A stretch of DNA of 64,000 nucleotides from Dictyobacter kobayashii (GTDB lineage: Bacteria; Chloroflexota; Ktedonobacteria; Ktedonobacterales; Ktedonobacteraceae). Below are positions 27,584 through 36,481 of the stretch, piece by piece. The notes beneath the pieces are model-generated. The model saw only the letters and a list, made by a program, of their open reading frames with translations. It was not told the origin of the DNA and did not search any database. Numbering within the stretch: position 1 is the stretch's first letter; each line of letters starts with the position of its first letter. Made by a program: the position numbers and the translations under genes. The DNA lies in NCBI RefSeq assembly GCF_003967555.1, contig NZ_BIFS01000001.1, positions 1,426,001 through 1,490,000 on the forward strand, in the 5' to 3' direction.

Positions 27584-29328
27584 TACCTTTGTAGGGGGAT
27601 GCGAGTGAAGGTTTCAACATCGATTAAGCCTTGATCCGTCAATTTAAGGGACGGGATGACAGAAAGTGAGAGGAAGCTGAGTGTCATACAGGGATGCTCA
27701 AGTGAACATCCAAGGTTAGCAGCCTCTGCATCTAATGCACGTAACTGCTGGACCACTTCAGCGGCGGGCAAGGGCGAGACCAGGCCGCCAATCGGCAGTG
27801 GTACACGCGCTCTCACCTGACCGTCTACAACGCAGACGAAACCTCCACCCATCTCTTCCAGGGCATACGCGGCTTGCAAAATATCACTATCACTCGCGCC
27901 CGCAATTACTATATTGTGAGCATCGTGAGCAACACTTGAGGCAATGGCTCCCTTTTGAAGACCAAAGCCTTTGACGAGTCCAAGGCCGACACGTCCACTG
28001 GCATGGTGTCGCTCAATCACTACCAGTTTCAACAGGTCGCGCGCGGGATCAGCGACAAGCTCACCATCCCGTAACGGTGCCTCCTCCTGGAGGTGCCTGG
28101 TGATGATCTGTCCCGGCTCAATACCAATAACCTCTACCAGTCCGGGCTTACCTGCGATACGCAGATCAGCTTCGGTTACCTTACCGATATGTACAGTTCC
28201 GGTGATGCCCGCGATACTTGAAGCTTCCTGGGCAATATCAGGGATCAACCGGCCAGCCTGAGCTACCAGCACTCCATCTTTATAAACCTCTGCAACCTGA
28301 AACTTTTTCAGATCATCCAGGATAAGCAGGTCCGCGATATAGCCTGGAGCGATGGCGCCACGGTTCTGTAAACCAAAATATTGGGCTGTATTGAATGAGG
28401 CCAGGCGAATGGCTTCTACTGGCTCTAAGCCTCGCTCTATGGCCTGCCGCACCATAGAATCGATGTGCCCACGCGTCATAATATCCAGGGGATCGCGATC
28501 ATCGGTGACAAAAAATACTCTGGGTGGATGCAATTCTTGCACAATCGGCAACAGAGCGTCCAGATTCTGGGCCGCCGAACCTTCACGTATCATTAACCAT
28601 AACCCCAGACGAATACGCTGCCGTGCCTCTTCAGCCGTGGTACACTCATGGTCAGACTGGATGCCTGCCGCGGCATAGGCATTCAGGTCGCTGCCATTGA
28701 CACCAGGAGCATGCCCATCGACAACCAGACGATGCTGTAAGGTGCTCTGGATCTTAGCCAGTACCTGGGGATCAGCAGACAACACGCCCGGGACATTCAT
28801 CATCTCAGCCAATCCCAGGACCTGCTCTTCATCTAGCAATTGTAAGAGGTCTTCGGCCAGTAAAGTTCGATAAGGACTCTCAAAATCCGATGCCGGAACA
28901 CAGGATGAAAGCATAACATAGGAAGAGAGCGGCAAGCCCTGTCCTGACTCTAAAACATAGCGAATCCCATCCAGGCCTAACACATTGGCGAACTCATGGG
29001 GATCCAACATCACTGTAGTGACGCCGCGTGGAACGACCAGGCGAGCAAACTCAGCCAGGGTCAGCATGGTGCTTTCAATATGCATATGGCCATCGATCAG
29101 GGCAGGTGCTAACCAGCGGCCCTGCAAATCACGAACCTCGCGAGCGGGATGGCCCGGGTTTGCTCCATCCTGATGAGGCATTACGCTTACCACGATACCA
29201 TCTACAATCGCTACATCGGCTTGATAATACTCACCACTACAAACATTCACCAGTTGCGCATTGCGTAGCAACAGATCCGCCGGTTCCTCACCACGCGCCA
29301 CCCGGATACGTCTTCGCAATTCATCCAT
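27583..29328 (-). CDS. ade: Adenine deaminase
   Basis: 581 residues, the usual length for bacterial Ade of the amidohydrolase superfamily. It converts adenine to hypoxanthine and ammonia. Metal-site and active-site segments are visible: LIDGHMHIEST near residue 80, PRGVTTVMLDPHEFANVLG, DGHAPGVNGSDLNAYAAAGI with SDHECT, and FFVTDDRDP. The C-terminal Ade domain has LGLVKGFGLQKGAIASSVAH with DAHN and the GGG loop (MGGGFVCV). It is first in an operon with the two xanthine-dehydrogenase-like genes, joined by one-base overlap and adjacent stop/start codons. The product hypoxanthine is the natural next substrate. ATG at 29328 follows GAGGATATA. Confidence 0.95.
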   Translation of the reverse strand: MDELRRRIRVARGEEPADLLLRNAQLVNVCSGEYYQADVAIVDGIVVSVMPHQDGANPGHPAREVRDLQGRWLAPALIDGHMHIESTMLTLAEFARLVVPRGVTTVMLDPHEFANVLGLDGIRYVLESGQGLPLSSYVMLSSCVPASDFESPYRTLLAEDLLQLLDEEQVLGLAEMMNVPGVLSADPQVLAKIQSTLQHRLVVDGHAPGVNGSDLNAYAAAGIQSDHECTTAEEARQRIRLGLWLMIREGSAAQNLDALLPIVQELHPPRVFFVTDDRDPLDIMTRGHIDSMVRQAIERGLEPVEAIRLASFNTAQYFGLQNRGAIAPGYIADLLILDDLKKFQVAEVYKDGVLVAQAGRLIPDIAQEASSIAGITGTVHIGKVTEADLRIAGKPGLVEVIGIEPGQIITRHLQEEAPLRDGELVADPARDLLKLVVIERHHASGRVGLGLVKGFGLQKGAIASSVAHDAHNIVIAGASDSDILQAAYALEEMGGGFVCVVDGQVRARVPLPIGGLVSPLPAAEVVQQLRALDAEAANLGCSLEHPCMTLSFLSLSVIPSLKLTDQGLIDVETFTRIPLQR

Positions 29329-29776
29329 TATATCCTCACTTCTGCCTCAAAAATTGTTTTTGAAAGCCCCACAATATTCACTGTATCTATTCCCCTATCC
29401 CCACACTCCACAATACATTCCTACTGATTGTAGCTTCATTGTATCGAACTCAGTAGCAGATTTTAACACATAGATGTACTTTTCCTATAATTTCTATCGA
29501 TCAGATAACCATTATGGGTGTCTTCAGTACCAAATTTCATTCTAGTAGATCACAAATAGCCAACCGGGTGCCACAAATCAATCCTTCGGGTGTTCTCTAA
29601 CGTATACTTGTATAGCAAGCTATTAAAAAGCAATCAGAAACGCCGCCTGGACGCGGCTAGCTCCGCTGCCACTGGCTCAGGCGTTGTTGAGGAAAGAAAT
29701 GTCTCAGGCTTCGCTCATACGATTGAACGGCAGATCATTACGGGCATCGCTATGCACATAACGAAAGGAAATTTCG
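29329..29776. other. Divergent intergenic region
   Basis: Lies between the purine operon (minus) and the small gene at 29777 (plus), so it should hold promoters for both. No firm promoter or operator could be read. An Ala/Ser-type frame at 29590 is not convincing. Confidence 0.35.
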
Positions 29777-30049
29777 ATGGAAAATAACAATTCTGTTGGT
29801 AGCGCGATTGTGAAGATCGTGGCCCTGACCGGTGGTGCGATCGCGGGTGCCATCCTTGCCAACTGGTGCGATAAGCTTTTGACCAATATGGTCCATGAAC
29901 GCTCCGAGTTTGATAAAACGCGCTATTCACAAGGGCTGACATCCAGAGAGTCTGCTCCACGCGAAAAACGTTTGCCAGATACTGAACCCCGTATTATTCG
30001 TATTGAGCATTCAGACTATCAGGAATTTCCCGAAGAAGGAGACCTATAG
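29777..30049 (+). CDS. Small putative membrane-associated protein
   Basis: 90 residues, family not recognised. One hydrophobic, Gly/Ala-rich segment (AIVKIVALTGGAIAGAILAN) lies near the N-terminus and is followed by a charged tail. GAAAGGAAATTTCG precedes ATG at 29777. Only three bases separate its stop from the start of the UroD-family gene, so the two are co-transcribed and probably translationally coupled. Confidence 0.65.
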   Translation: MENNNSVGSAIVKIVALTGGAIAGAILANWCDKLLTNMVHERSEFDKTRYSQGLTSRESAPREKRLPDTEPRIIRIEHSDYQEFPEEGDL

Positions 30050-30052
30050 TAT

Positions 30053-31023
30053 ATGTCTATGACGATGAACCCCGCAGAACGGGTACATGCCGCTTTACGG
30101 GGGAGCCCGTTGATCGGGTCCCGCTGTGCTTCTGGCACCATTTCCGACCAGAGGGATCGGGTGAGCAGCTGGCAACAGCAACATTTGAGTTTTTCAAGCG
30201 CAAATTTGATCTGGACATCATTAAGATTATGCCTGATCTGCCGTATCCCGAACCGGAGGAGGCGCTAAGCGATGTGACTCAATTCCAACATTTACCTCAC
30301 CTGGACCTGGAGACACCCGCATTTCAAGAACAACTACTCTGTATTCGCAGCCTGCGCCAACAACTGGGGACTGATTATCCACTCATCCTGACCCTGTTTA
30401 GCCCACTTACCTATCTTTTCAATTTTATGGGCGCCGATTTTAGTGGCAAACAGCGGGTCATCGAGGGTGCACGCCTGCATCCAGAGTCAGTCGAGGCGGG
30501 CCTGGCTATAGTAGCGGCCAATCTACAGACCTTGATGACAGCCGCCATCGAGGCAGGGGCCAGCGGTATCTTTTTCTCTTGCATGGGAGCAACCAACGCT
30601 GACTTTACGCGTGAAGAATATCTGCGCTTTGGTCGCCCCTATGATCTGGAAGCACTCAAAGGGGCTCAGGCTGGCTGGCTCAATATCGTCCACATCCATG
30701 CCGATCCCAGCCAGTCTGGAGATCAGATCTACTTCGATCTATTCAATGATTATCCGGTCTCTGTGCTCAGTTGGAGCGATCGCCTGACCGGTCCTAGCCT
30801 GGGCGAAGCCATAAGCATGACCGATAAATGCCTGATGGGTGGGCTCTGGGAACGCGGGCCCATTACCCATGGCAGCGAGACCGAGATTGAGAATGAGATG
30901 ATTGGTGCACTGGCCCAGACACAGGGCAGACGCCATATCCTGGCTAACGGCTGCTCGCTTCCAGATGATGTTGCGGAAGAAACTTTACATATCACGCGCA
31001 GGTTGCTTGATCAACTACACTAA
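30053..31023 (+). CDS. Uroporphyrinogen decarboxylase family protein, one frameshift
   Basis: The start MTMNPAERVHAALRG is followed in the shifted frame by EPVDRVPLCFWHHFRPEGSG and FEFFKRKFDLDIIKIMPDL, then an unbroken URO-D barrel to the end (GWLNIVHIHADPS, LSWSDRLTGPSLGEAI, ILANGCSLPDDV). Adding one G to the G5 run at 30099-30103 gives 323 residues. The N-terminal WHHF pattern and the C-terminal NGCSLP motif fit the branch of the family that includes corrinoid methyltransferases and unassigned paralogues, rather than HemE itself. Its reaction is therefore not certain. Confidence 0.8.
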
Positions 31024-31050
31024 TCATCAGCACTCAGACATATGGCAACA

Positions 31051-31102
31051 AAAAGCCCGGCAGGGCCAGGAGAAAACAGCTCCCAATCCTGCCGGGCCTT
31101 TA
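31051..31102. terminator. Bidirectional hairpin terminator
   Basis: AAAAGCCCGGCAGG pairs with CCTGCCGGGCCTTT around a loop of about 20 bases. The stem is GC-rich and has A/T runs at both ends. It lies between the convergent UroD-family and aminotransferase genes. Confidence 0.85.
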
Positions 31103-31120
31103 TGTGCGCATAGATAGCGC

Positions 31121-32542
31121 TCAAGCTACTATATGATCCTGGGTAGAAGGCGTCAGTGTAACTGTGGGTAGTTCCACACCGGAGCCCGATACCGAGGTAT
31201 GCAACGCTTGAATGGTATCTTCCAGACGATTCAAGACAGTATCGATCTCATCCATGGTTATTACCAGTGGAGGCTCAACACGAATAACTCGTGAGTTATT
31301 CAGCGTACCTGAGATCAAGACGCCGCGCTTGAACAGGCCAGAGGCAATTTCATAACCAATATCATCATTTACAAAATGTTGTCCGATTAACAAACCTTTG
31401 CCAGTGATATCAGTATAAATGTCTTGATGACGAGCGGCGATATCTTTTAACTGCCGCATGAAGTACTCGCCCTTTACAGCCGCCTGCTCAACCAGATTTT
31501 CTTCAAGTGTAACGTTGATGGCAGCGATAGCGGCGGCACAGGCTAATGGATTACCACCGGTCGTCGAGGTATGAATAAAGGGATTACTGTTAAAGACGCT
31601 CCAGATTTTGGGGGTAGCCATGAAAGCACCAACCGGCATAACACCACCACCCAGCGCCTTGGCAGAGGTGATGATATCTGGTGCGACATCCCAATGCTCT
31701 ACGCCCCACAATTTTCCTGTTCTTCCCAGGCCAGTCTGGACCTCATCAGCAATCAGCAGGACCTCATACTCGTCACACAATTGACGTAAACGGGGCCAGA
31801 AATCATCGGGCGGGACAATAGCGCCTGCTTCACCCTGAATGGGCTCCATGACAACTGCAGCAATATCATTACCAACTTCACGGGCGATGCGCAGTTGTTG
31901 TTCAACCGCGTCAGCATCACCAAAGGGGACGTGATAGATGTTATTGTGGAGCGGCATAGCCGGACGGCGGAAGATAGATTTACCAGTCAAGGAGAGGGAA
32001 CCTGTCGTTTTTCCATGGAAACCACGTACAGCTGCAATAAAGCCACTCTTGCGCGTGTAGAGCTTGGCAACTTTCATCGCACCTTCAACCGCTTCGGTAC
32101 CACTGGCAACAAAGAAACTATATTGAATATCACCAGGAGTAATCTCAGCCAGCAGATGGGCCAGCATACCACGTAATGGATCAAGGAGTTCTTGCGTCGG
32201 CAATGGGCTTTTCTGTAACTGCGCCTGTACGGCCCCAATGACTTTAGGATGAGCCCAGCCCAGGTTAAAGAGGCCAAAGCCCCCCAGGCAGTCTATATAC
32301 TCCTTACCCATGACATCTCTGAAGGTTGCACCACGCCCTGTCCACTCGACAGAGGCAAAGTCACCCGCCTCAGCCACTGATTTGCGATACTCGATAAAAC
32401 CACTATTATAGTATTTGGCAAAATTTTCAACAGTGGTCTCGACCAGCCATTCAGCCTCGCTCTTACCAAGCTGTGGTTTGTGTACAACATCTAGATAGCG
32501 CTGGGAATCATTAAGGGCCTTTAGTAAACCATCGGAACTCAT
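31121..32542 (-). CDS. Class III aminotransferase, putrescine aminotransferase-like
   Basis: 473 residues from ATG at 32542, preceded by GGAAAGGA; a TTG 12 codons upstream lacks a ribosome site. PLP fold type I features: FFVASGTEAVEGAMKVAKLY, GFHGKTTGSLSLTG, EPIQGEAGAIVPP, LLIADEVQTGLGRTG and the Schiff-base Lys in TSAKALGGGVMPVGAF (near residue 294). The length, the N-terminal extension and the end segment (GTLNNSRVIRVEPPL) resemble YgjG/PatA putrescine aminotransferases more than ornithine aminotransferase or GABA transaminase. It would move the amino group of putrescine or another diamine to 2-oxoglutarate. It appears monocistronic. Confidence 0.85.
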   Translation of the reverse strand: MSSDGLLKALNDSQRYLDVVHKPQLGKSEAEWLVETTVENFAKYYNSGFIEYRKSVAEAGDFASVEWTGRGATFRDVMGKEYIDCLGGFGLFNLGWAHPKVIGAVQAQLQKSPLPTQELLDPLRGMLAHLLAEITPGDIQYSFFVASGTEAVEGAMKVAKLYTRKSGFIAAVRGFHGKTTGSLSLTGKSIFRRPAMPLHNNIYHVPFGDADAVEQQLRIAREVGNDIAAVVMEPIQGEAGAIVPPDDFWPRLRQLCDEYEVLLIADEVQTGLGRTGKLWGVEHWDVAPDIITSAKALGGGVMPVGAFMATPKIWSVFNSNPFIHTSTTGGNPLACAAAIAAINVTLEENLVEQAAVKGEYFMRQLKDIAARHQDIYTDITGKGLLIGQHFVNDDIGYEIASGLFKRGVLISGTLNNSRVIRVEPPLVITMDEIDTVLNRLEDTIQALHTSVSGSGVELPTVTLTPSTQDHIVA

Positions 32543-33063
32543 AAAAATCCTTTCCGGAAATGCGGCAGAAGCAAACAACTATTCCACAGTCGATCCGCAT
32601 ACATCTGACAGCACATCAATACTCGCATAGATAGCAAGCCAGCAGTACTTGTGGATATAGTGATACCTATCCTATTAGATAGGCACTAGATAAACGCTGT
32701 TATGAGTGTCAACCCACAGGGAGCGATCAAGAAATGGGCGGTCCATGCCTATCATGGATGTCAGCATTCGCTGTACAAAACAAAATGAAGTTCAAGCAGA
32801 CAGGCAGGGAAAATGCAAAGAAGATACAATGACAACGCGGCCGTAAGCAGCGTCAACATCGTAATGAAGGTGGCTCAGGGGTAACAAGTGGACAGGTGAA
32901 AGCCCCGAAATACATAGAATTTCGGGATATAGCGGCCTTTTTGTGTGCCTGGAATAAGTGTTTCTTTCATAGGACACCGTTCTTTAAAGTTGAGCCAGGG
33001 TAAAGTTCATTATCTTCAAGTATAGCTGACAACCAAAAATAAAGCAAGCTCTTTACCCTGGCC
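32543..33063. other. Intergenic stretch with two hairpins next to the transposon
   Basis: No gene is seen. CCCGAAAT..AATTTCGGG (near 32904-32926) lies within a wider AAAGCC..GGCCTTTTT frame and looks like a + strand terminator with no known gene in front. A 12-bp perfect stem, GCCAGGGTAAAG (32994-33005) with CTTTACCCTGGC (33051-33062), ends exactly at the transposon insertion point. Confidence 0.5.
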
Positions 33064-34679
33064 GGGTGTCATTCATTTTTTTGCAGAGCCATCTTGAAGC
33101 ATGCGATGCGAAAAGGTTTGCCTTCCCCAGCGTTTTTGTCCCTCGGTTCGTCCTTTGCGAGAAGAAGGTTGTGGAGCAAACGTAGAGGAAGGCAACCGCA
33201 AACAGATGTGCAGAATGAGCGCTCGCAGTTCTTGCGCGCAGCGAGCGCGTCGCTGGAGACTTCGCTGCTGTCGTTGGCCATGGTGATGATCGTTGCGCCA
33301 GCGTTGCTGATACTGCCAACTCTCTTCCCAGCGCTCGTTACACATCTCTCCCCGTAAGGCGAGCATGGGATTGACATTGCCCGGCTCCCAATGCATTCCT
33401 GCTCCCTTGAGACGGGCTTGCATCACCACTTTGTTGGCGCTTTCGACCATTCCTGAGCCAATGGGCCATCCCTGGGCTTGAAACTGCGGATAGTTCATCT
33501 GCGCCAAACGCTTGCCGAAGTAACGGAGCGCATCGGTGACCGCGGGCAACGGCCGAGCACGTTTCCACCACTGCAGATGCCTCATGATGCGTTCTGGCCC
33601 CGCATGTTTGAGCTCATGAAGAACCACATTGAGCCAGCGAGCAGGGACATGATAACCCTGCTGTTGTCCCTGTTCGGCGACCTGACCAAGGTAGTGGGCA
33701 GCATGGGCAAAATCTAAGATGCGCACCGCATCATGGCGATGTCCATCCACAAAGCCTTGCAGCCACTCGGCGCCATCCTGGATGGCACATACCTGCCTGG
33801 CCTGTGCGATCCCTCGCCGCGTCACTTCCGCCGAAGCCAGATCCGCAAAGATTGATGCATCCGCCAACCGCGCAAAGTAGCTATGCTGCTCGGTTTTCGC
33901 TGTTGAGGGGTTCACCTGAGCAAATACGGCCATTTTCACTTCACCCCAGATCCCACCGCGCAAGGGCACCATCCCGCCATCACTGCCCATCGCCATCTGC
34001 TCCACCACTGGAGCGGCAGGAAGAGGGAAACGAGGTCGGGCGGCTTCGGGATGGGCTTGTTCGCTCTGGATCGCCTCGGCGATCTGTCCTGCCTGCAAGG
34101 TACAGCGCCGGACGCTAGCCTCACTGATGCGAATGCCAAGCAACGCCTGCACTTCTTTGGCGGCTTGCCCAAAAGGCAGATGCGTTCCTAAGCGAACCAG
34201 ACTTTGATGGGCGTGAGGTAACAACGCGGTGGGAGGCAGTTGCAGTTGCTCATCGAGGGGGAAAAAAGCTGTATCCGCAGGCGGGACAGCTCTGGTAGTC
34301 ACGGCTCACGTTCACTTCTTGCTGTCCTCGTGTTTGAAAGGTTCGGGTACGTGCCCCTCGTTGATGCATGCGTGTGCCGCATTGCGGACACGATCGTGGC
34401 CCCTGCTGGGTGGTTTCCCTCTCTGCTTGGGCCATCTCTTCAATGATGCGAGCCCGTACCTGATCGAGTTGGGCATCAATGGCGGCTTCAATTTCGGCCA
34501 GGGTGGCTTTGGGATGCTCCTTCTGCCATTGAGCAAGCGTATGAAAGGCTTCTTGACTTTGTTGCTGCCAGCGTTGCTCCAGGTCTTCTGACTTCATGAT
34601 CGTGCCCACCTTTCTCTTCCTTGCGTTTGAGTTGTTTCTATCTTACCATTTTGGCTCTGCAAAAAAATGAATGACACCC
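33064..34679 (-). mobile_element. Complete ISKra4-family insertion sequence
   Basis: 1616 bases bounded by perfect 28-base terminal inverted repeats beginning GGGTGTCATTCA (33064-33091 and 34652-34679). The 9-base direct repeat ACCCTGGCC flanks it at 33055-33063 and 34680-34688, a target-site duplication. The element carries one transposase in two frames. Perfect ends and duplication indicate a recent insertion. Removing it restores CTTTACCCTGGCCGGGTGC, part of a hairpin downstream of argJ. Confidence 0.9.
33073..34609 (-). CDS. ISKra4-family transposase, two frames joined by +1 shift
   Basis: The N-terminal part (34609 to about 34262) is a helical region followed by a zinc-binding domain (CPQCGTRMHQRG, SCPACGYSFFP). 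The C-terminal part (about 34267 to 33073) carries the DDE-type catalytic region (MGSDGGMVPLRG, AIQDGAEWLQGFVDGH, ILDFAHAAHYL, PIGSGMVESANKVVMQARLK). The family sequence runs CGYSFFPLDEQLQLP across the junction. In the DNA it needs one base skipped in the tract AGC-T6-C5. The joined length is 511 residues, normal for the family. The shift may be programmed slippage, mutation or sequence error. The last 40 residues are basic and low in complexity. Confidence 0.85.
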
Positions 34680-34771
34680 ACCCTGGCCGGGTGCTTTCCA
34701 GTTCTCCTACCTTGCAATTTCTCTAGCATATTCAATAAATATGCCGGGCATAGTGGAATCTCTGGCAGGAT

Positions 34772-35935
34772 TTATGTGGTGTATTCGCCGTTGATGCGCA
34801 CATATTCATAGGAGAGGTCACACCCCCAGACGGTGGCTCGCTCCGAGCCGGTATGCAGGGACACGCGAATTTCTACTTCCGCGTTCTTGAGATACGCCTG
34901 TAGCTGGGGCAGATTCTCCTGTCCCAGGGCCTGACCGTCGTAGACCACGAGATCCCCGAAGGCGATCCTGACCTTTTCAGGCTGAATATCACTGTATTCA
35001 TAGCATTTACCGATCGCCATTGCGACACGGCCCCAGTTGGGATCATTTCCAAAGATAGCGGCTTTGAGCAAGGGTGAGTTGACAATCGATTTGGCGACAC
35101 GCTTGGCCTGCGCAAAGGAGGCGGCATCCTCAACGGTGACTTCTAATAGCTTGGTGGCACCTTCTCCGTCGCGGGCAATATCCCTGGCCAGCTCGATGGC
35201 CATTTCCTGCAGGACACGCTGGAAATCGGCGATGGGCACTTCACCGGCCATGCCATTGGCCATAATAGCTACGGTATCGCTGGTACTGGTGTCGGTATCC
35301 ACGCTGACCATATTAAAGGAGTGGTTGACGACCTCGTGCAGACATTGCTTGAGCTGGTCGGCGGGAATGGCCGCGTCGGTTACAAAATAGGCCAGCATGG
35401 TAGCCATGTCTGGCTCGATCATCCCAACCCCTTTACACATGCCGACCAGTACCGCATCACCAATCTTGCTGGCCCGCATCTTGGGCCGTGTATCCGTGGT
35501 CATGATGGCATGGGCCGAAACGTGCAGCTGCCCCTCGCGCAATTCAGAACGGATACCGGGGATGCCACGGCGCAATTTATCCATTGGTAGCTGCCAGCCA
35601 ATGACACCTGTTGAGGATGGGAGAACATCTTCTGGCTGGATGTCCAGTTCTGCGGCAACCAGGTGCACAACCTCACGAATATTGGCCAGGCCTTGCTCGC
35701 CGGTAGCAACATTGGCATTCTTGCTATTAATAACAAATGCCTGCAGTTGTCCGTTGGCGACCTGTTCACGGCCAACGGTAATCGCCGCCCCGCAAAAGCG
35801 GCTTTGCGTAAACATGGCAGCCGCGGCCGCCGGTACATCAGAGGCGATGACGGTAAAATCGAGCGTGGTATCTCGAATACCCACATTCTTCGCGCATGAG
35901 CGGAAGCCTTGCGGATAGAAAGGGAGTGTTTGCAT
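34772..35935 (-). CDS. argJ: Bifunctional glutamate N-acetyltransferase/ornithine acetyltransferase ArgJ
   Basis: 387 residues from ATG at 35935, which has AGGAAAGGTG upstream. ArgJ transfers the acetyl group from N-acetylornithine to glutamate in the cyclic arginine pathway. Family signatures: FTQSRFCGAAITVGREQV, NSKNANVATGEQGL, PSSTGVIGWQLPMDKL, MLAYFVTDAAIP, and the self-cleavage region TDTSTSDTVAIMANG, where the second Thr is the expected nucleophile. The end KILGNDPNWGR-type motif is AAIFGNDPNWGRVAMAIG, and the last residues are YVRINGEYTT. It lies about 30 bases after the GNAT gene and is the last gene of the ProRS cluster; no other arg gene is nearby. Confidence 0.95.
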   Translation of the reverse strand: MQTLPFYPQGFRSCAKNVGIRDTTLDFTVIASDVPAAAAAMFTQSRFCGAAITVGREQVANGQLQAFVINSKNANVATGEQGLANIREVVHLVAAELDIQPEDVLPSSTGVIGWQLPMDKLRRGIPGIRSELREGQLHVSAHAIMTTDTRPKMRASKIGDAVLVGMCKGVGMIEPDMATMLAYFVTDAAIPADQLKQCLHEVVNHSFNMVSVDTDTSTSDTVAIMANGMAGEVPIADFQRVLQEMAIELARDIARDGEGATKLLEVTVEDAASFAQAKRVAKSIVNSPLLKAAIFGNDPNWGRVAMAIGKCYEYSDIQPEKVRIAFGDLVVYDGQALGQENLPQLQAYLKNAEVEIRVSLHTGSERATVWGCDLSYEYVRINGEYTT

Positions 35936-35962
35936 GAGCACCTTTCCTCTCATTTTAGACTA

Positions 35963-36439
35963 CTACATAGATGTAGCAGGTAGGGTGAGGGAGAAGAAAG
36001 CAGCGTCGCCTAGTTCTTCCCAGCCGTGCTTGGCGTAAAATTTGCGCGCGTATGATTCGCGGATGCGGCGATTCATAAGCAGTAAACGTGTGCAGCCGCG
36101 CTGGCGCGCTTGTTTTTCAATGGTGTCGAGAAGGAGACTTCCTATTCCATGCCCGGTCTGGTCGGGATGGACGAACAGTTCTGAGACGTAGCCGTCACTG
36201 CCACGCATCAGATGGAAGTACCAGTGGACTGCGACATAGCCCACAACCTGGCCTTGCTGTTCCGCCACCAGAATGGTGTGTGTCTGTTCGCGTTCTAAGC
36301 GGGCAAGCCGCTCTGCGATCTGTGCCTGTGTTTCAGTAAAAGCTTCTTGCTGGATGTGTTCTGACCAACCTAATGAGCGGAGGATAGCAGTGATGGCACT
36401 ACTATCCTCCAGGCGGGCTTCACGAATGGTAATTTCCAT
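35963..36439 (-). CDS. GNAT-family N-acetyltransferase
   Basis: 158 residues with a single GNAT fold: beta strand ITIREARLEDSSAITAIL, then VVGYVAVHWYF, YVSELFVHPDQTGHGIGSLL (acetyl-CoA pyrophosphate loop Q/RxxGxG as QTGHGIG), and YAKHGWEELGDAAFF at the C-terminus. The acceptor substrate is unknown. The position between proS and argJ could suggest an amino-acid-related substrate, but GNAT genes are often passengers. Confidence 0.8.
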   Translation of the reverse strand: MEITIREARLEDSSAITAILRSLGWSEHIQQEAFTETQAQIAERLARLEREQTHTILVAEQQGQVVGYVAVHWYFHLMRGSDGYVSELFVHPDQTGHGIGSLLLDTIEKQARQRGCTRLLLMNRRIRESYARKFYAKHGWEELGDAAFFSLTLPATSM

Positions 36440-36481
36440 TTGTGATCGTTCCTTAATACCAATGTGAATGCGTTAAACAAC

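Noticed and set aside
29590..29787. A small gene overlapping the start of the gene at 29777
   Set aside because: No ribosome site, atypical residue content, and overlap with a better supported start.
32900..32945. A riboswitch in front of the aminotransferase gene
   Set aside because: The hairpin with a T-tract is oriented for the + strand, while the gene is on the minus strand; no known riboswitch core is visible.
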